Positions 55,985 to 64,000 of a stretch of DNA of 64,000 nucleotides are shown piece after piece (position 1 is the first letter of the stretch; each line of letters begins with the position of its first letter). The DNA is from Phytoactinopolyspora limicola (GTDB taxonomy: Bacteria > Actinomycetota > Actinomycetes > Jiangellales > Jiangellaceae): contig NZ_JAAOEN010000011.1 of assembly GCF_011320225.1 (NCBI RefSeq), positions 95,740 through 159,739 of the forward strand, given 5' to 3'. The notes beneath the pieces are model-generated. The model ran no database searches. It had not been told where the DNA came from and was given only the letters and a program-made list of their open reading frames with translations. A program made the translations under genes and the position numbers.

Positions 55985-56506
55985 GTGGAAGAAAGGGAGC
56001 GTGAAGCCGAGGTGTCCGATGCCGACGCGGCCATCACCGATCTCTACGCGGCCCACTATGCCGGTCTGGTTCGGTTGGCCACGTTGCTGCTGCGCAACGA
56101 ATCCATGGCTGAGGAGATCGTGCAAGACGCGTTCGTGTCGCTGCACCGGCGCTGGCACAAGCTACGCGATCCCCAGAAGGCTCTCGGATATCTACGCACC
56201 TCCGTCGTCCACGGAACACGTTCGGCGCAGCGTCGCCACAAAGTCGCCGAGCGGAACCGGCCGGACCCACAGCCTGACTCGCCTAGTGCGGAGCAGGCAG
56301 TACTGGCCGGAGCCGCGGGCGAGGCTGTCGTGGAAGCCCTCCGGGCACTCCCCCGGCGGCAACGCGAAACGCTTGTCCTGCGCTACTACGGCGGACTGTC
56401 GGAGTCGGAGATCGCCACGGCAATGAAGATCAGCAATGGGGCGGTCAAGAGCCACGCGTCCCGCGGTATCGCCGCGTTGCGCCCACTACTGGAGTCGTGG
56501 ACATGA
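55985..56506 (+). CDS. ECF sigma factor (SigE-like group)
   Basis: About 173 residues. Region 2: AITDLYAAHYAGLVRLATLL, ESMAEEIVQDAFVSLHRRW. Region 4: ALRALPRRQRETLVLRYYGG, LSESEIATAMKISNGAVKSH. This is the SigE-like group (Streptomyces SigE50-type), usually without a classical anti-sigma. AGGAG is 6 bp before the GTG at 55985 (GTG at 55982 also possible). The following membrane protein, 28 bp downstream, is the likely partner. Confidence 0.88.
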   Translation: MEEREREAEVSDADAAITDLYAAHYAGLVRLATLLLRNESMAEEIVQDAFVSLHRRWHKLRDPQKALGYLRTSVVHGTRSAQRRHKVAERNRPDPQPDSPSAEQAVLAGAAGEAVVEALRALPRRQRETLVLRYYGGLSESEIATAMKISNGAVKSHASRGIAALRPLLESWT

Positions 56507-56534
56507 CCACCCAACGGGAGGAGGTGACGGGACG

Positions 56535-57692
56535 ATGAGCGAGCAGTGGAGTCCCGAGGAACAACACCTACGCGATGCGCTGCGTTCGGCGGCTGACAAG
56601 ATCACGCCGGGTCCGGACGGCCTGGCCCGGATCCGCCGACGTACCGCCCAGCCACCGTGGTGGCGTCGCCCCGCGGTTATCGCCGTGGCGGCAGGTACGG
56701 CCACCGCCGCGGCAGCCGTCGTCGTCGTAGTCAACCTGACCGGCCAGGGTGAAGGCGAGCTCTCCGTCCAGCCCGTCGACACACCCACCGTGACCGAGCC
56801 CCCGCTGACCGACGAGCCGACCGCCGGTCTTGACGAACCCACGCCCGATCCCACTCAGGAGGACACACCGCCGCCGGACGACCCTGACCCCGAGGACACC
56901 GCAGCCACGGCCACCGACCCCGGCGACGAGCAACCCGACACCACCGAGCCACCCACCAGCGAAGGCGACGCCGAGCAGGTGTTGACCCTCCCGGTGTACT
57001 ACACCGTGGACAACCGCCTCACGCGCGAGTGGCAGCAGGTACGCACCGCTGACCCCCTCGGCGCCGCCGTCCACCAAGCCCTCAACGGCGAGGCGCTCGA
57101 TCCCCGGTACGGAAGCCTCTGGGAACCGGTCGACGTCGTGTCCGCGCAGGTAACCGACGGCGTCATCGAGATCGGACTACGCTCACCGGTGCGGTTGGCC
57201 GGTGACCCCGAGTACGCAGACGTGGCCGTCCAGCAGCTTGTGTACACGGCGACCGCGACCGCCGCGTCGGTCCTAGGCGTCGAAGGCACCCCTCCGGTGC
57301 GCGTTCTGGTCGACGGCGAACCCACCGACGATCTGTTCGGCCAGGTGGACGTGTCCGACCCAGTGGGCCGGGCCGACCAGGCGGACGTGCGCTACTTCGT
57401 CCAGGTCGACAGCCCCGGATACGGCGCCCAGACGGGCAGCCCGGTGCGGGTGACCGGGGTGGCCGCCGTCTTCGAGGCAACAGTGCTGTGGGAGTTGACG
57501 AAGGACGGCGAGGTTCTCGATTCAGGCTTCGAGACCACCGGTGAGGCGTTCACCTTCTCCGAGTTCAGCATCGACCTCGGTGAGCTGGAGCCAGGTACCT
57601 ACGAGATCACCGTGAAGGAGGAGGACGTCTCCGACGGCGAGGGCCGCGCACCGTTCTACGACACCAAACGGTTCGACGTCGTCGCCCCCTGA
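56535..57692 (+). CDS. Membrane-anchored GerMN/Gmad2 protein, probable ECF partner
   Basis: 385 residues. Cytoplasmic N-terminus of ~50 residues with DALRSAADKITPGPDGLARI, RRRT (an arrangement seen in ECF partner proteins), one membrane segment (VIAVAAGTATAAAAVVVVVN) and a Pro/Thr/Asp-rich stalk. A GerMN domain follows at about 170-275 (LPVYYTVDNRLTREWQQVRT), then a Gmad2 immunoglobulin-like domain at about 285-383 (VDSPGYGAQTGSPVRVTGVA). A wall-exposed sensor or anti-sigma role is inferred from operon position. GGAGG lies 12 bp upstream of the ATG. Confidence 0.75.
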   Translation: MSEQWSPEEQHLRDALRSAADKITPGPDGLARIRRRTAQPPWWRRPAVIAVAAGTATAAAAVVVVVNLTGQGEGELSVQPVDTPTVTEPPLTDEPTAGLDEPTPDPTQEDTPPPDDPDPEDTAATATDPGDEQPDTTEPPTSEGDAEQVLTLPVYYTVDNRLTREWQQVRTADPLGAAVHQALNGEALDPRYGSLWEPVDVVSAQVTDGVIEIGLRSPVRLAGDPEYADVAVQQLVYTATATAASVLGVEGTPPVRVLVDGEPTDDLFGQVDVSDPVGRADQADVRYFVQVDSPGYGAQTGSPVRVTGVAAVFEATVLWELTKDGEVLDSGFETTGEAFTFSEFSIDLGELEPGTYEITVKEEDVSDGEGRAPFYDTKRFDVVAP

Positions 57693-57725
57693 CCTGTCAC
57701 CCCTCCCCGCTCCCACCCCCACTCC

Positions 57726-57803
57726 CCCCACCCCTCCCATGATCATTGGCTTTTGACTACCAAAATCGGTAGTCAAAAGCCAATGATCATGGGAGGGGTG
57801 GGG
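57726..57803. terminator. Perfect 36-bp hairpin between convergent genes
   Basis: Arms 57726-57761 and 57768-57803 pair over 36 bp without a mismatch around the loop AAAATC. The rsmE stop codon (57787-57789) lies inside the right arm, and the GerMN gene ends 33 bp to the left. Right-arm bases 57783-57803 are identical to 631-651 near aceB. It most likely terminates transcription from both sides. Confidence 0.8.
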
Positions 57804-58536
57804 TCCAGCGGCGGGTTCTGGACAGGAGGATCCCGGCGGCGACGGTGCCCGCGGTGGAGGTCCGCAGCACCGTGGGCCCCAGCCGCGCCGCCACCGCACC
57901 CGCGGCCGCGAACGTGTCCAATTCGTCCGGCGCCACACCACCTTCGGGCCCGATCACGACGACGACGTCGCCAGTGTCAGGCAGGTCGATGGCGCCGAGC
58001 CCGACACTCGCCTCCTCGTGCAAGACCACCGCCAGCGCGGCCTCCCGTAGCCGATCGGCTACCTGGCGAGTCGACGCCAGCTCGCCCACCTGCGGCAACC
58101 AAGCTCGCCGCGACTGCTTGGCCGCCTCCCGCGCCGTCGACCGCCACCGGCCCAGCGCCTTCGTCGCCCGCTCGGCCTTCCAACGCACCACACACCGCGC
58201 CGCCGACCACGGGACGATCTCGTCGACACCTACCTCGGTCATCGTCTCGACGGCGATCTCGCCACGTTCACCTTTGGGTACCGCCTGCACTGCCACCAGC
58301 CGCGGCTGCGGCGCAGGCACGTCGAACCGATCCTGGATCTCACACGTCAAGCCCCGCCGATCAGCCGCGATCACGATGCACCTGGCCACGTGGCCAGCAC
58401 CATCGGTGAGATCGACTCTCTCGCCAACACCGACCCGGCGCACGACGGCGGCGTGATGGCCCTCGGCACCATCCAGGGAAACCTGATCGCCGCCGCGCAA
58501 CGCGGTCGGCTCGGCCAGGAAAACCGGGACGCTCAG
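57787..58536 (-). CDS. rsmE: 16S rRNA m3U1498 methyltransferase RsmE
   Basis: 249 residues. N-terminal PUA-like part ([40 protein letters not shown]) and a SPOUT methyltransferase domain with the knot [20 protein letters not shown] and [20 protein letters not shown]. No ATG, GTG or TTG precedes the conserved N-terminus in frame before the dnaJ coding region. A CTG at 58536 overlaps the dnaJ stop (CTGA) with AAGGA upstream, so a CTG start with translational coupling is the best reading. Confidence 0.88.
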   Translation of the reverse strand: MSVPVFLAEPTALRGGDQVSLDGAEGHHAAVVRRVGVGERVDLTDGAGHVARCIVIAADRRGLTCEIQDRFDVPAPQPRLVAVQAVPKGERGEIAVETMTEVGVDEIVPWSAARCVVRWKAERATKALGRWRSTAREAAKQSRRAWLPQVGELASTRQVADRLREAALAVVLHEEASVGLGAIDLPDTGDVVVVIGPEGGVAPDELDTFAAAGAVAARLGPTVLRTSTAGTVAAGILLSRTRRWTPPLP

Positions 58537-59675
58537 CTGAGACCGTCCTTGAAGGCGTCCCGGATCCGGCTGAACAGATTGCCTTGCCCGGCTACCTTGC
58601 CCGGGCCGGCCACTGATTCCTCGCCCCGCAGCTTGGCCAGTTCCCGCAGCAGTTCCTCCTGGCGAGCATCCAGTTTGGTGGGGGTCTGGACGTCGACGTG
58701 GACGAACAGGTCCCCGCGGCCGGTACCGCGCAGCTTGGGCACTCCACGTGCACCCAACCGGATCCGCTCGCCGTGTTGGACGCCGGGGCTGACCTCGATG
58801 ACCTCGGGACCGTCGAGTGTTTCCAGCTCGACCGCGGTGCCCAACGCCGCCGCAGTCATCGGCAGCTGAAGGGTGCAATGGAGATCGTCGCCCTCGCGGG
58901 TGAACACGGGGTGCGGCACGATGGCGATCTCGACGTACAGGTCGCCGGCCGGGCCACCACCCGGTCCGACCTCGCCATGTCCGGCTAGCTGGATGCGCGT
59001 GCCGTTGTCGACCCCCGCCGGGATTTTGATGGTGAGCGAACGCCGGGTACGCACCCGGCCGTCGCCGCCACACTCGACACACGGGTTGGGGTTGGTGGTG
59101 CCGAAGCCGTGGCATTGTGGGCACGGCCGGGCCGTCATGACCTGGCCCATGAACGACCGCTGAACCTGCTTGAGCTCACCTTGCCCGCCGCAGGTGGCAC
59201 ACGTCACGAGTTGACCACCCGACGCGGTTCCGGCACCGCTGCACACGGTGCAGACCACCGCCGTGTCGACCTGCAGCTCCTTGGTGGCGCCGAAGACGGC
59301 CTCATGCAGCTCGACCTTGAGCCGGACCAGCGCGTCCTGGCCACGGCGCACCCGGCTGCGCGGCCCGCGCGATGCCGTCCCACCGAAGAAGGCGTCCATG
59401 ATGTCGGTGAAGGAGAACCCCTGGCCGAACCCGCCACCGGCACCACCACCCGCCGACAGCGGGTCGCCCCCGAGGTCGTACATCTCGCGCTTCTTCGGAT
59501 CCGCCAGCACTTCGTAGGCGCTGGTGACCTGTTTGAACCGTTCCTGAACCTCGGGGTCGGGATTGACATCGGGGTGCAACTGGCGGGCGAGCTTGCGGTA
59601 CGCCTTCTTGATCTCGTCCGTCGAGGCGTCCCTGGGCACACCCAGCACCTCGTAGTAGTCGGTGGTCACCGGCAT
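58533..59675 (-). CDS. dnaJ: Chaperone DnaJ
   Basis: 380 residues. J domain with the HPD tripeptide ([20 protein letters not shown]), a short Gly/Phe region ([20 protein letters not shown]) and four CxxCxGxG-type zinc repeats ([32 protein letters not shown]). The C-terminal substrate domains follow. Stimulates DnaK. It follows hrcA by 14 bp as the second DnaJ typical of actinobacteria and shares heat-shock control with it. Confidence 0.95.
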   Translation of the reverse strand: MPVTTDYYEVLGVPRDASTDEIKKAYRKLARQLHPDVNPDPEVQERFKQVTSAYEVLADPKKREMYDLGGDPLSAGGGAGGGFGQGFSFTDIMDAFFGGTASRGPRSRVRRGQDALVRLKVELHEAVFGATKELQVDTAVVCTVCSGAGTASGGQLVTCATCGGQGELKQVQRSFMGQVMTARPCPQCHGFGTTNPNPCVECGGDGRVRTRRSLTIKIPAGVDNGTRIQLAGHGEVGPGGGPAGDLYVEIAIVPHPVFTREGDDLHCTLQLPMTAAALGTAVELETLDGPEVIEVSPGVQHGERIRLGARGVPKLRGTGRGDLFVHVDVQTPTKLDARQEELLRELAKLRGEESVAGPGKVAGQGNLFSRIRDAFKDGLS

Positions 59676-59689
59676 TGTCCCCTAGATCC

Positions 59690-60718
59690 CTAATTCGAGT
59701 CGAGTATCTGACTGACGTAACGTGCAACAGCGCCGACCGCCGCGATCGTCCCGGGATAGTCCATCCGGGTCGGCCCAACCACCGCCATGCTGCCCAGCGC
59801 GTGATCCCGAGGCCCATAACCGGTGGTGACGATCGAGGTGGACAACAGCCCGGAGGTGGCGTTCTCATGCCCAATGCGGACTGTGACCGGTGTCTGCGTC
59901 GTGCTGGTGGCCTGGCCCAACAACTTCAGCAGTACCACCTGCTCCTCCAAGGCGGACAGCAGCGGTTCAAGCTCGGAGTCGAACTCTGGGCCGTGGCGCG
60001 CGAGGTTGGCGGTGCCAGCGACAGCAACTCGTTCGTCGCCTCGCTCCACCAACGACTCCAACAGGGTGACCGCCACCCCGGAGACCACCGGCCGGTCCTC
60101 GGGCGCGAACTGTTCCGGAAGGCTGCCCAGCTTCGATGCGACGGAGGCGAAATCGAGACCGGCGGCCAACGCGTTCAGCCGGGCGCGCAGGTCTCCCAGC
60201 AGGGAAGCATCCACTTCCACGGGTAGCTCCACCACACGCTGTTCGACTCGGCCAGTGTCGGTGATGAGCACCACCAGGATCCGCGAGCTGCTGAGCAGCA
60301 CCAGTTCCACATGGCGGACCGTCGACCGAGTGAGCGACGGGTACTGCACCACGGCGGCCTGCCGGGTGAGCTGCGCAAGCAGGCGGACCGTTCGCCGGAT
60401 CACGTCATCGAGGTCGACGGCACCGTCCAGGAATGACCGGATAGCCCGCCGCTCCGCCGACGACAACGGCTTCACCGTCGACAACCGGTCGACGAACAGC
60501 CGGTAACCCTTGTCGGTGGGCACCCGTCCAGCGCTGGTGTGTGGCTGGGTGATGTATCCCTCTTCCTCGAGAGCGGACATGTCGTTACGGATCGTGGCCG
60601 ACGACACCCCCAGCTGGTGGCGATCCACCAACGCCTTCGAGCCGATCGGTTCCTGCGTAGCGACATAATCCTCGACAATCGCCCGGAGGACCTCCAGCTT
60701 GCGGTCATCGATTGGCAC
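59690..60718 (-). CDS. hrcA: Heat-inducible transcription repressor HrcA
   Basis: 342 residues. N-terminal winged helix ([50 protein letters not shown]) and an effector domain ending [27 protein letters not shown]. It binds CIRCE and represses chaperone genes until titrated by heat stress. The GTG at 60718 has GGGGAGG 8 bp upstream. A CIRCE lies about 50 bp upstream, so hrcA-dnaJ-(rsmE) is autoregulated. Confidence 0.95.
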   Translation of the reverse strand: MPIDDRKLEVLRAIVEDYVATQEPIGSKALVDRHQLGVSSATIRNDMSALEEEGYITQPHTSAGRVPTDKGYRLFVDRLSTVKPLSSAERRAIRSFLDGAVDLDDVIRRTVRLLAQLTRQAAVVQYPSLTRSTVRHVELVLLSSSRILVVLITDTGRVEQRVVELPVEVDASLLGDLRARLNALAAGLDFASVASKLGSLPEQFAPEDRPVVSGVAVTLLESLVERGDERVAVAGTANLARHGPEFDSELEPLLSALEEQVVLLKLLGQATSTTQTPVTVRIGHENATSGLLSTSIVTTGYGPRDHALGSMAVVGPTRMDYPGTIAAVGAVARYVSQILDSN

Positions 60719-60765
60719 GCCGTGCACCTCCCCGGATCGAACCACGGCTGTCTAGGCACTCACAT

Positions 60766-60792
60766 CTAGCACTCAGGTCGGACAAGTGCCAA
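60766..60792. promoter_or_regulatory. CIRCE operator
   Basis: CTAGCACTC-N9-AAGTGCCAA at 60766-60792 matches TTAGCACTC-N9-GAGTGCTAA with the exact 9-nt spacer. A further half-site-like GGCACTC lies at 60755-60761. It sits between hrcA and the divergent DUF3097 gene, in the hrcA promoter region. Confidence 0.85.
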
Positions 60793-60875
60793 TTCTACCG
60801 TTGCCGCGCCCGGAACAGTCCAGCGTGCCAAGTCTCCGGCTCTGTCGCCGGCGCCACCTGTAGTAGCGTCCTCGT

Positions 60876-61709
60876 GTGCCGAACTTCCCCGACCGCTACG
60901 GGCGGGACGTGCTGGCCGCGTCCCCACATCCGAAGCGTCCCCGAAGCGTGGAGGTCGCCGCCGATCCGGGCCTCGTCGTCGAGGATGTCCAGACCGGATT
61001 CTGCGGCGCCGTCGTCGATTGCGACAAACACGGCGTCACCCTTGAGGACCGGCACGGCAAACGCCGGGCATTCCCCCTAGGGCCGGGATTCTGGATCGAC
61101 GGCAAACCGGTCGCGCTGGTCCGGCCCGCGGTCGCGGGCCCAGGCAAGCCGACCCGTACCGCATCCGGGTCCACCGTCGTCGACAACCACCGCGCCCGCA
61201 CCGCCCGCGCCAGCCGCATTTACGTCGAGGGCAAACACGATGCCGAACTGGTGGAGAAGATCTGGGGCGACGATCTGCGGGTCGAAGGTGTTGTCGTCGA
61301 GGAACTCGGCGGCGCCGACGACCTGCCCGACATCGTGCGTGCGTTCGCACCGTCGCCCGGGCGGAGACTCGGCGTACTACTCGACCACCTCGTGACCGGC
61401 ACCAAGGAAACCCGCATCGCCAGGGACGCCACCGCCGCTGGTGGTGGGCACGTTCTCGTGGTGGGCCACCCCTACGTCGACGTATGGGAGGCGGTGCGTC
61501 CCTCCGTCGTGGGGATCGACGAGTGGCCGACCGTGCCGAAGGGTGTGCCGTGGAAAGAAGGGGTGCTAGAAGCTATCGGCTGGACCGAGGAACCACCTGC
61601 CGCATGGCGGCGGATTCTGGCCGCGGTGCGCACCTACACCGACTTGGAGCCGTCGTTCCTGGGTCGAGTCGAGGAACTGATCGACTTCGTCACCACCCCG
61701 TCCCAGTGA
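60876..61709 (+). CDS. DUF3097 family protein with TOPRIM-like core
   Basis: 277 residues. The central block SRIYVEGKHDAELVEKIWGD, DLRVEGVVVEELGGADDLPD looks like a TOPRIM-related glutamate/aspartate motif (E-G-K-H-D). Later comes GVLLDHLVTGTKETRIARDA and HVLVVGHPYVDVWEAVRPS. The DUF3097 family is divergent from hrcA in mycobacteria too. Function unknown; nucleic-acid or phosphoryl-transfer chemistry is inferred. GTG start. The stop TGA is the second to fourth base of the repeat at 61706. Confidence 0.75.
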   Translation: MPNFPDRYGRDVLAASPHPKRPRSVEVAADPGLVVEDVQTGFCGAVVDCDKHGVTLEDRHGKRRAFPLGPGFWIDGKPVALVRPAVAGPGKPTRTASGSTVVDNHRARTARASRIYVEGKHDAELVEKIWGDDLRVEGVVVEELGGADDLPDIVRAFAPSPGRRLGVLLDHLVTGTKETRIARDATAAGGGHVLVVGHPYVDVWEAVRPSVVGIDEWPTVPKGVPWKEGVLEAIGWTEEPPAAWRRILAAVRTYTDLEPSFLGRVEELIDFVTTPSQ

Positions 61710-61825
61710 TCATCAGCCGATTTCCGCCCTCCCCCGCGGTGATCGTCGTCGCGATCGGGTCGCCCTGACGACCGGATCAGGGCTTCGATCACTGGGGTAG
61801 AAGGCGGAGATCCGCTAACGATCAC
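61706..61825. repeat. Complete 120-bp A-B-B'-A' palindromic repeat with both neighbours' stop codons inside
   Basis: A 61706-61738 (33 nt), B 61739-61765 (27), B' 61766-61792 (27), A' 61793-61825 (33). Unit lengths are identical to 10181-10300 although the sequences have diverged. The DUF3097 stop is formed by gTGAtc at the left end and the hemW stop (TAG, 61815-61817) lies in the reverse of the right end. The element therefore fills the whole space between two convergent genes and supplies their final codons. Confidence 0.85.
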
Positions 61826-63068
61826 TGGGGAGTATGTCGCGAACAACCGCGTCAGCAAGCAACCGTCCCCGCCGCGTGAGAACCACGCGGCCCCCGGTCA
61901 GCGCGGCAGCATCGACCAGACCGTCGCCCACCGCCTGCCCGGCGCGCCGCCGTCCGTCGGCATCCAAAACCGCCACGTCCAACCCGTCGGCCAGCCGCAC
62001 CTCCAGGAGCACCCGCTCCACCCGTCGCGTCGAACTGTCCAACACCTCGCGGGCGTGCGCCGGGCTACCACCAGCCGCCAGCCTGGCCGCCCAAGCTGCC
62101 GGGTGCTTCACATTCCACCATCGGGTGCCGCCGACGTGGCTGTGTGCGCCCGGCCCCACCCCCCACCAGTTGGCTCCGGTCCAATAGAGCTGGTTATGGG
62201 CACACCGGCTGGCGGGAGAAGCAGCCCAGTTGGACACCTCGTACCAGCGGTACCCCGCCGCGCTTAGGGCCTCGTCGACAGCGACGTATTTGTCGGCGAG
62301 ATCGTCGTCGTCCGGCATTGGGAGCTCACCCCGCCGCACCCGTGCCGCCAGCCGCGTCCCCTCCTCAACGATCAACGCGTAGGCGCTCACATGATCCGGT
62401 CCGGCCGCTACTGCCGCGTCGAGACTGGCCCGCCAATCGTCGAGACTTTCGCCCGGGGTGCCGTAGATCAGATCGAGACTGACGTGCTCGAAGCCGGCCT
62501 CCTTGGCCTCGGCTACCGCCTGCTCTGAACGTCCAGGTGTATGCACCCGATCCAGCACCGCCAAAACGTGGGGGCGGGCGCTCTGCATCCCCAGTGACAC
62601 TCGAGTGAAACCGGCCGCACGCAACTGGGACAACGTACGCGGGTCGACGGTGTCGGGGTTGGCCTCCGTCGTCACCTCGGCACCCGGCTTAAGGCCGAAC
62701 TCGTCGTCGATCACCCGCAATACTCGGCCCAGGTCGGCCGGCGGGAGCAGGGTCGGCGTGCCGCCACCGACGAACACCGAGGCCACGGGAAGATCAACCG
62801 GACCGAGTACCGACCGGGCCAGCCGGATCTCGGCGATGGCGCCGGCGGCCCACGACGCGCGCGACGCGCCTGGGGCGTCGCCTAACTCGTCGGCGGTATA
62901 GGTGTTGAAATCACAGTAGCCACACCGCGTCGTGCAGAACGGCACGTGCAAATAGAAGCCGAACGGCCGCGGACCGCCATCGCGATCGAGTTCGAGTTCG
63001 GCCAGCGCGGACTCCGGAAGTGAACCGTCGGGCGGGGCTGGCTCGCCATCCGGCAGTATCGAGGGCAT
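61815..63068 (-). CDS. hemW: HemW, radical-SAM heme chaperone (formerly HemN-like)
   Basis: 417 residues. The radical-SAM cluster motif CTTRCGYCDFNTYT, preceded by FGFYLHVPF, and GGGTPTLLP, EANPDTVD, RVSLGMQSA and LDLIYGTPGE, are all HemW/CPO family blocks. The fourth residue of the classical CxxxCxxC-F is present. It is thought to deliver heme to respiratory proteins. The ATG at 63068 (GGGAG upstream) is taken over the open frame to 63332, which crosses the divergent small gene. Confidence 0.92.
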   Translation of the reverse strand: MPSILPDGEPAPPDGSLPESALAELELDRDGGPRPFGFYLHVPFCTTRCGYCDFNTYTADELGDAPGASRASWAAGAIAEIRLARSVLGPVDLPVASVFVGGGTPTLLPPADLGRVLRVIDDEFGLKPGAEVTTEANPDTVDPRTLSQLRAAGFTRVSLGMQSARPHVLAVLDRVHTPGRSEQAVAEAKEAGFEHVSLDLIYGTPGESLDDWRASLDAAVAAGPDHVSAYALIVEEGTRLAARVRRGELPMPDDDDLADKYVAVDEALSAAGYRWYEVSNWAASPASRCAHNQLYWTGANWWGVGPGAHSHVGGTRWWNVKHPAAWAARLAAGGSPAHAREVLDSSTRRVERVLLEVRLADGLDVAVLDADGRRRAGQAVGDGLVDAAALTGGRVVLTRRGRLLADAVVRDILPSDR

Positions 63069-63119
63069 GCTCCCATTCTCCCCGGGGAACCGAGCCAGCC
63101 GCCGGGGCGTCCGAGAGAC

Positions 63120-63317
63120 ATGCGAACTCGGCCTACGCAGGCTCAACTTCGCCGGGCGGCTGGGACGGTGGCTGTCCTGGTCGCGCTCGTCGTTGCCGGC
63201 GCATTTGCCGTGGCCGCGGCCAACGGCGATGACGAACCTCCAGCGCCCTGTGCCTGTCAGCCGCCGGACATCAGCGACGTCGACGGCGTCAAGGAGCCCG
63301 GCAGCGCCAGCCGCTGA
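63120..63317 (+). CDS. Small single-pass membrane protein
   Basis: 65 residues. Basic N-terminus MRTRPTQAQLRRAAG, one membrane segment (TVAVLVALVVAGAFAVAAAN) and an external tail with two Cys in PCACQPPD. Divergent from hemW by 51 bp. GAGAGAC lies directly before the ATG. Unknown; a possible metal- or heme-related partner of HemW is only a positional guess. Confidence 0.5.
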   Translation: MRTRPTQAQLRRAAGTVAVLVALVVAGAFAVAAANGDDEPPAPCACQPPDISDVDGVKEPGSASR

Positions 63318-63318
63318 C

Positions 63319-63434
63319 CTGCCGGCCCTCACCCGTGATCGAGTTGTCGGCTAGGCCCGGCGGCCCACAGCCAGCCGCCGAACTGCCGGCCCTCACCCGT
63401 GATCGAGTTGTCGGCTAGGCCCGGCGGCCCACAG
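63319..63434. repeat. 52-bp direct repeat
   Basis: 63319-63370 and 63383-63434 are identical over 52 nt (64-bp period). Each copy contains CCGTGATCGAGTTGTCGG, whose GTGATCG recalls the dispersed repeat. It lies just after the small membrane protein gene. Confidence 0.8.
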
Positions 63435-63931
63435 CTCGAAAGGATCAGACGACACAACCGCACGGAGTCGGTCGCTACATGCACCTGATCGTTTTTCAGC
63501 CAACATGTGAGACGCCATGAGATGCGCGACACCGCGCCGACACGCGTCGTTAGCACACCTGATCGCCCCAGGGAAAACGATCAGGCGACGTTTGGGACGA
63601 CCTGGGGTACGCATCGTGTGCAGCGCTAGCCTATTTCGACCCATCAGAGGTTGGCTGCCGGGCACATCACCTGTTCGGATGCATGAACCGGGGCTTGGCC
63701 GTGGGGTGGTGCATCTGATCCACGGGGTATTCGTGTCGACACGGTGGTAGCAGGTGGACGCCGCACCTGTTGCCCGTTGCCCGTGCCCGGGCGTCCGGTG
63801 TTCGGTGTTCGGGTACGGCGTGCGGGTTTCCCGGGCGTGGCATCGCCAGCGACCTGCCCACACGCCCGATACGTCCCGTGTGTGGGGCCGCTCGGTGTGC
63901 CATGGCTTGCGTCGCCACGTGCGAGCGTGCG
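63435..63931. other. Gene-free stretch
   Basis: About 500 bp without a convincing frame on either strand: third-position bias is lost and the open frames are low-complexity Arg/Thr/Pro translations. One neat hairpin CCTGATCG (63558-63565) with CGATCAGG (63578-63585), and three copies of a CACCTGATCG-like word (around 63482, 63557, 63714), are the only structure I see. It could hold a promoter or a small RNA. Confidence 0.4.
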
Positions 63932-63998
63932 CTTGCTGGCTCAGAGTTGCGGATAGACGGCGTCTGAGGTGCCCTATCCGCAACTCTGAGCCAGCAAG
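63932..63998. terminator. Perfect 25-bp hairpin at the right edge
   Basis: Arms 63932-63956 and 63974-63998 pair perfectly over 25 bp with a 17-nt loop. Probably the 3' end of a gene just outside the window, read leftward (lepA is the mycobacterial expectation near hemW, but this is a guess). Confidence 0.6.
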
Positions 63999-64000
63999 GG

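Noticed and set aside
63393..63983. A 196-residue minus-strand frame at the right edge
   Set aside because: Arg/Thr/His-rich, no coding bias, and it crosses both the direct repeat and the hairpin.

Overview
The window is chromosomal DNA of a high-GC actinomycete. Third codon positions are almost all G or C, GTG, TTG and even CTG starts are used, several promoters look leaderless, and a RamB-type glyoxylate regulator, actinobacterial DUF families and HrcA/CIRCE control are present. Read on the minus strand, the order hemW, (DUF3097), hrcA, dnaJ, rsmE, phoH, ybeY, CorC-like, cytidine-deaminase-like, era, recO, uppS, zur, glyS, dus, ppdK, dgt resembles the order I recall from mycobacterial chromosomes. 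This is therefore a backbone segment with small accessory insertions. The genus cannot be fixed from the sequence; a Jiangellales-like soil actinomycete is only a guess.

Layout. 1-5.4 kb: dgt (cut by the window edge), then aceB and aceA (glyoxylate shunt) divergent from ramB. 5.6-11.5 kb: a sortase with a surface protein, ppdK and dusB. 11.6-14.5 kb: a two-gene ABC exporter and a DUF4037 protein. 14.6-22.5 kb: a solute importer operon (binding protein, two permeases, fused double ATPase, ROK kinase) divergent from a ROK repressor. 22.5-30 kb: glyS, YibE/F, then the zinc module zur / znuA-znuC-znuB. 30-35.2 kb: an AbiEi/DUF559-like protein, arginase-like protein, membrane protein, MerR, uppS and recO. 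35.2-37 kb: a small scarred accessory patch with gene remnants, a Phd-Doc pair and a tRNA-3'-end-like sequence. 37-44.9 kb: dacB, CMD protein, AbiEii-type pair, RidA/MFS/Rrf2 and VapBC. 45-53.9 kb: leuA with a leucine leader peptide, era, a zinc-ribbon membrane protein and the cdd-like/CorC/ybeY/phoH cluster. 54-63.3 kb: HIT, LytR-CpsA-Psr, ECF sigma with a GerMN membrane protein, rsmE-dnaJ-hrcA, DUF3097 and hemW. The last 0.6 kb has no credible gene.

The most unusual signal is between genes. A dispersed repeat has the layout 33 + 27 + 27 + 33 nt (A-B-B'-A', exactly 120 bp in the two cleanest copies, 10181-10300 and 61706-61825). A recombined copy lies at 5458-5578, a decayed one at 27975-28099, and single units elsewhere. 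All sit at the 3' ends of genes. A second set of intergenic hairpins has very long perfect stems: 36 bp at 57726-57803, 32 bp at 29916-30011, 25 bp at 63932-63998 and 24 bp at 584-641. Two of these share a 21-bp arm. One hairpin at 48061-48227 is filled with long G and C runs and is probably an assembly artefact.

Several regulatory circuits can be read directly: a CIRCE operator before hrcA, a Zur-type palindrome before znuA, a 14-bp word shared by an Rrf2 gene and its neighbouring MFS gene, a leucine attenuator before leuA, and palindromic or directly repeated operators at two toxin-antitoxin modules. Functional names rest on recognisable motifs. No database search was possible.
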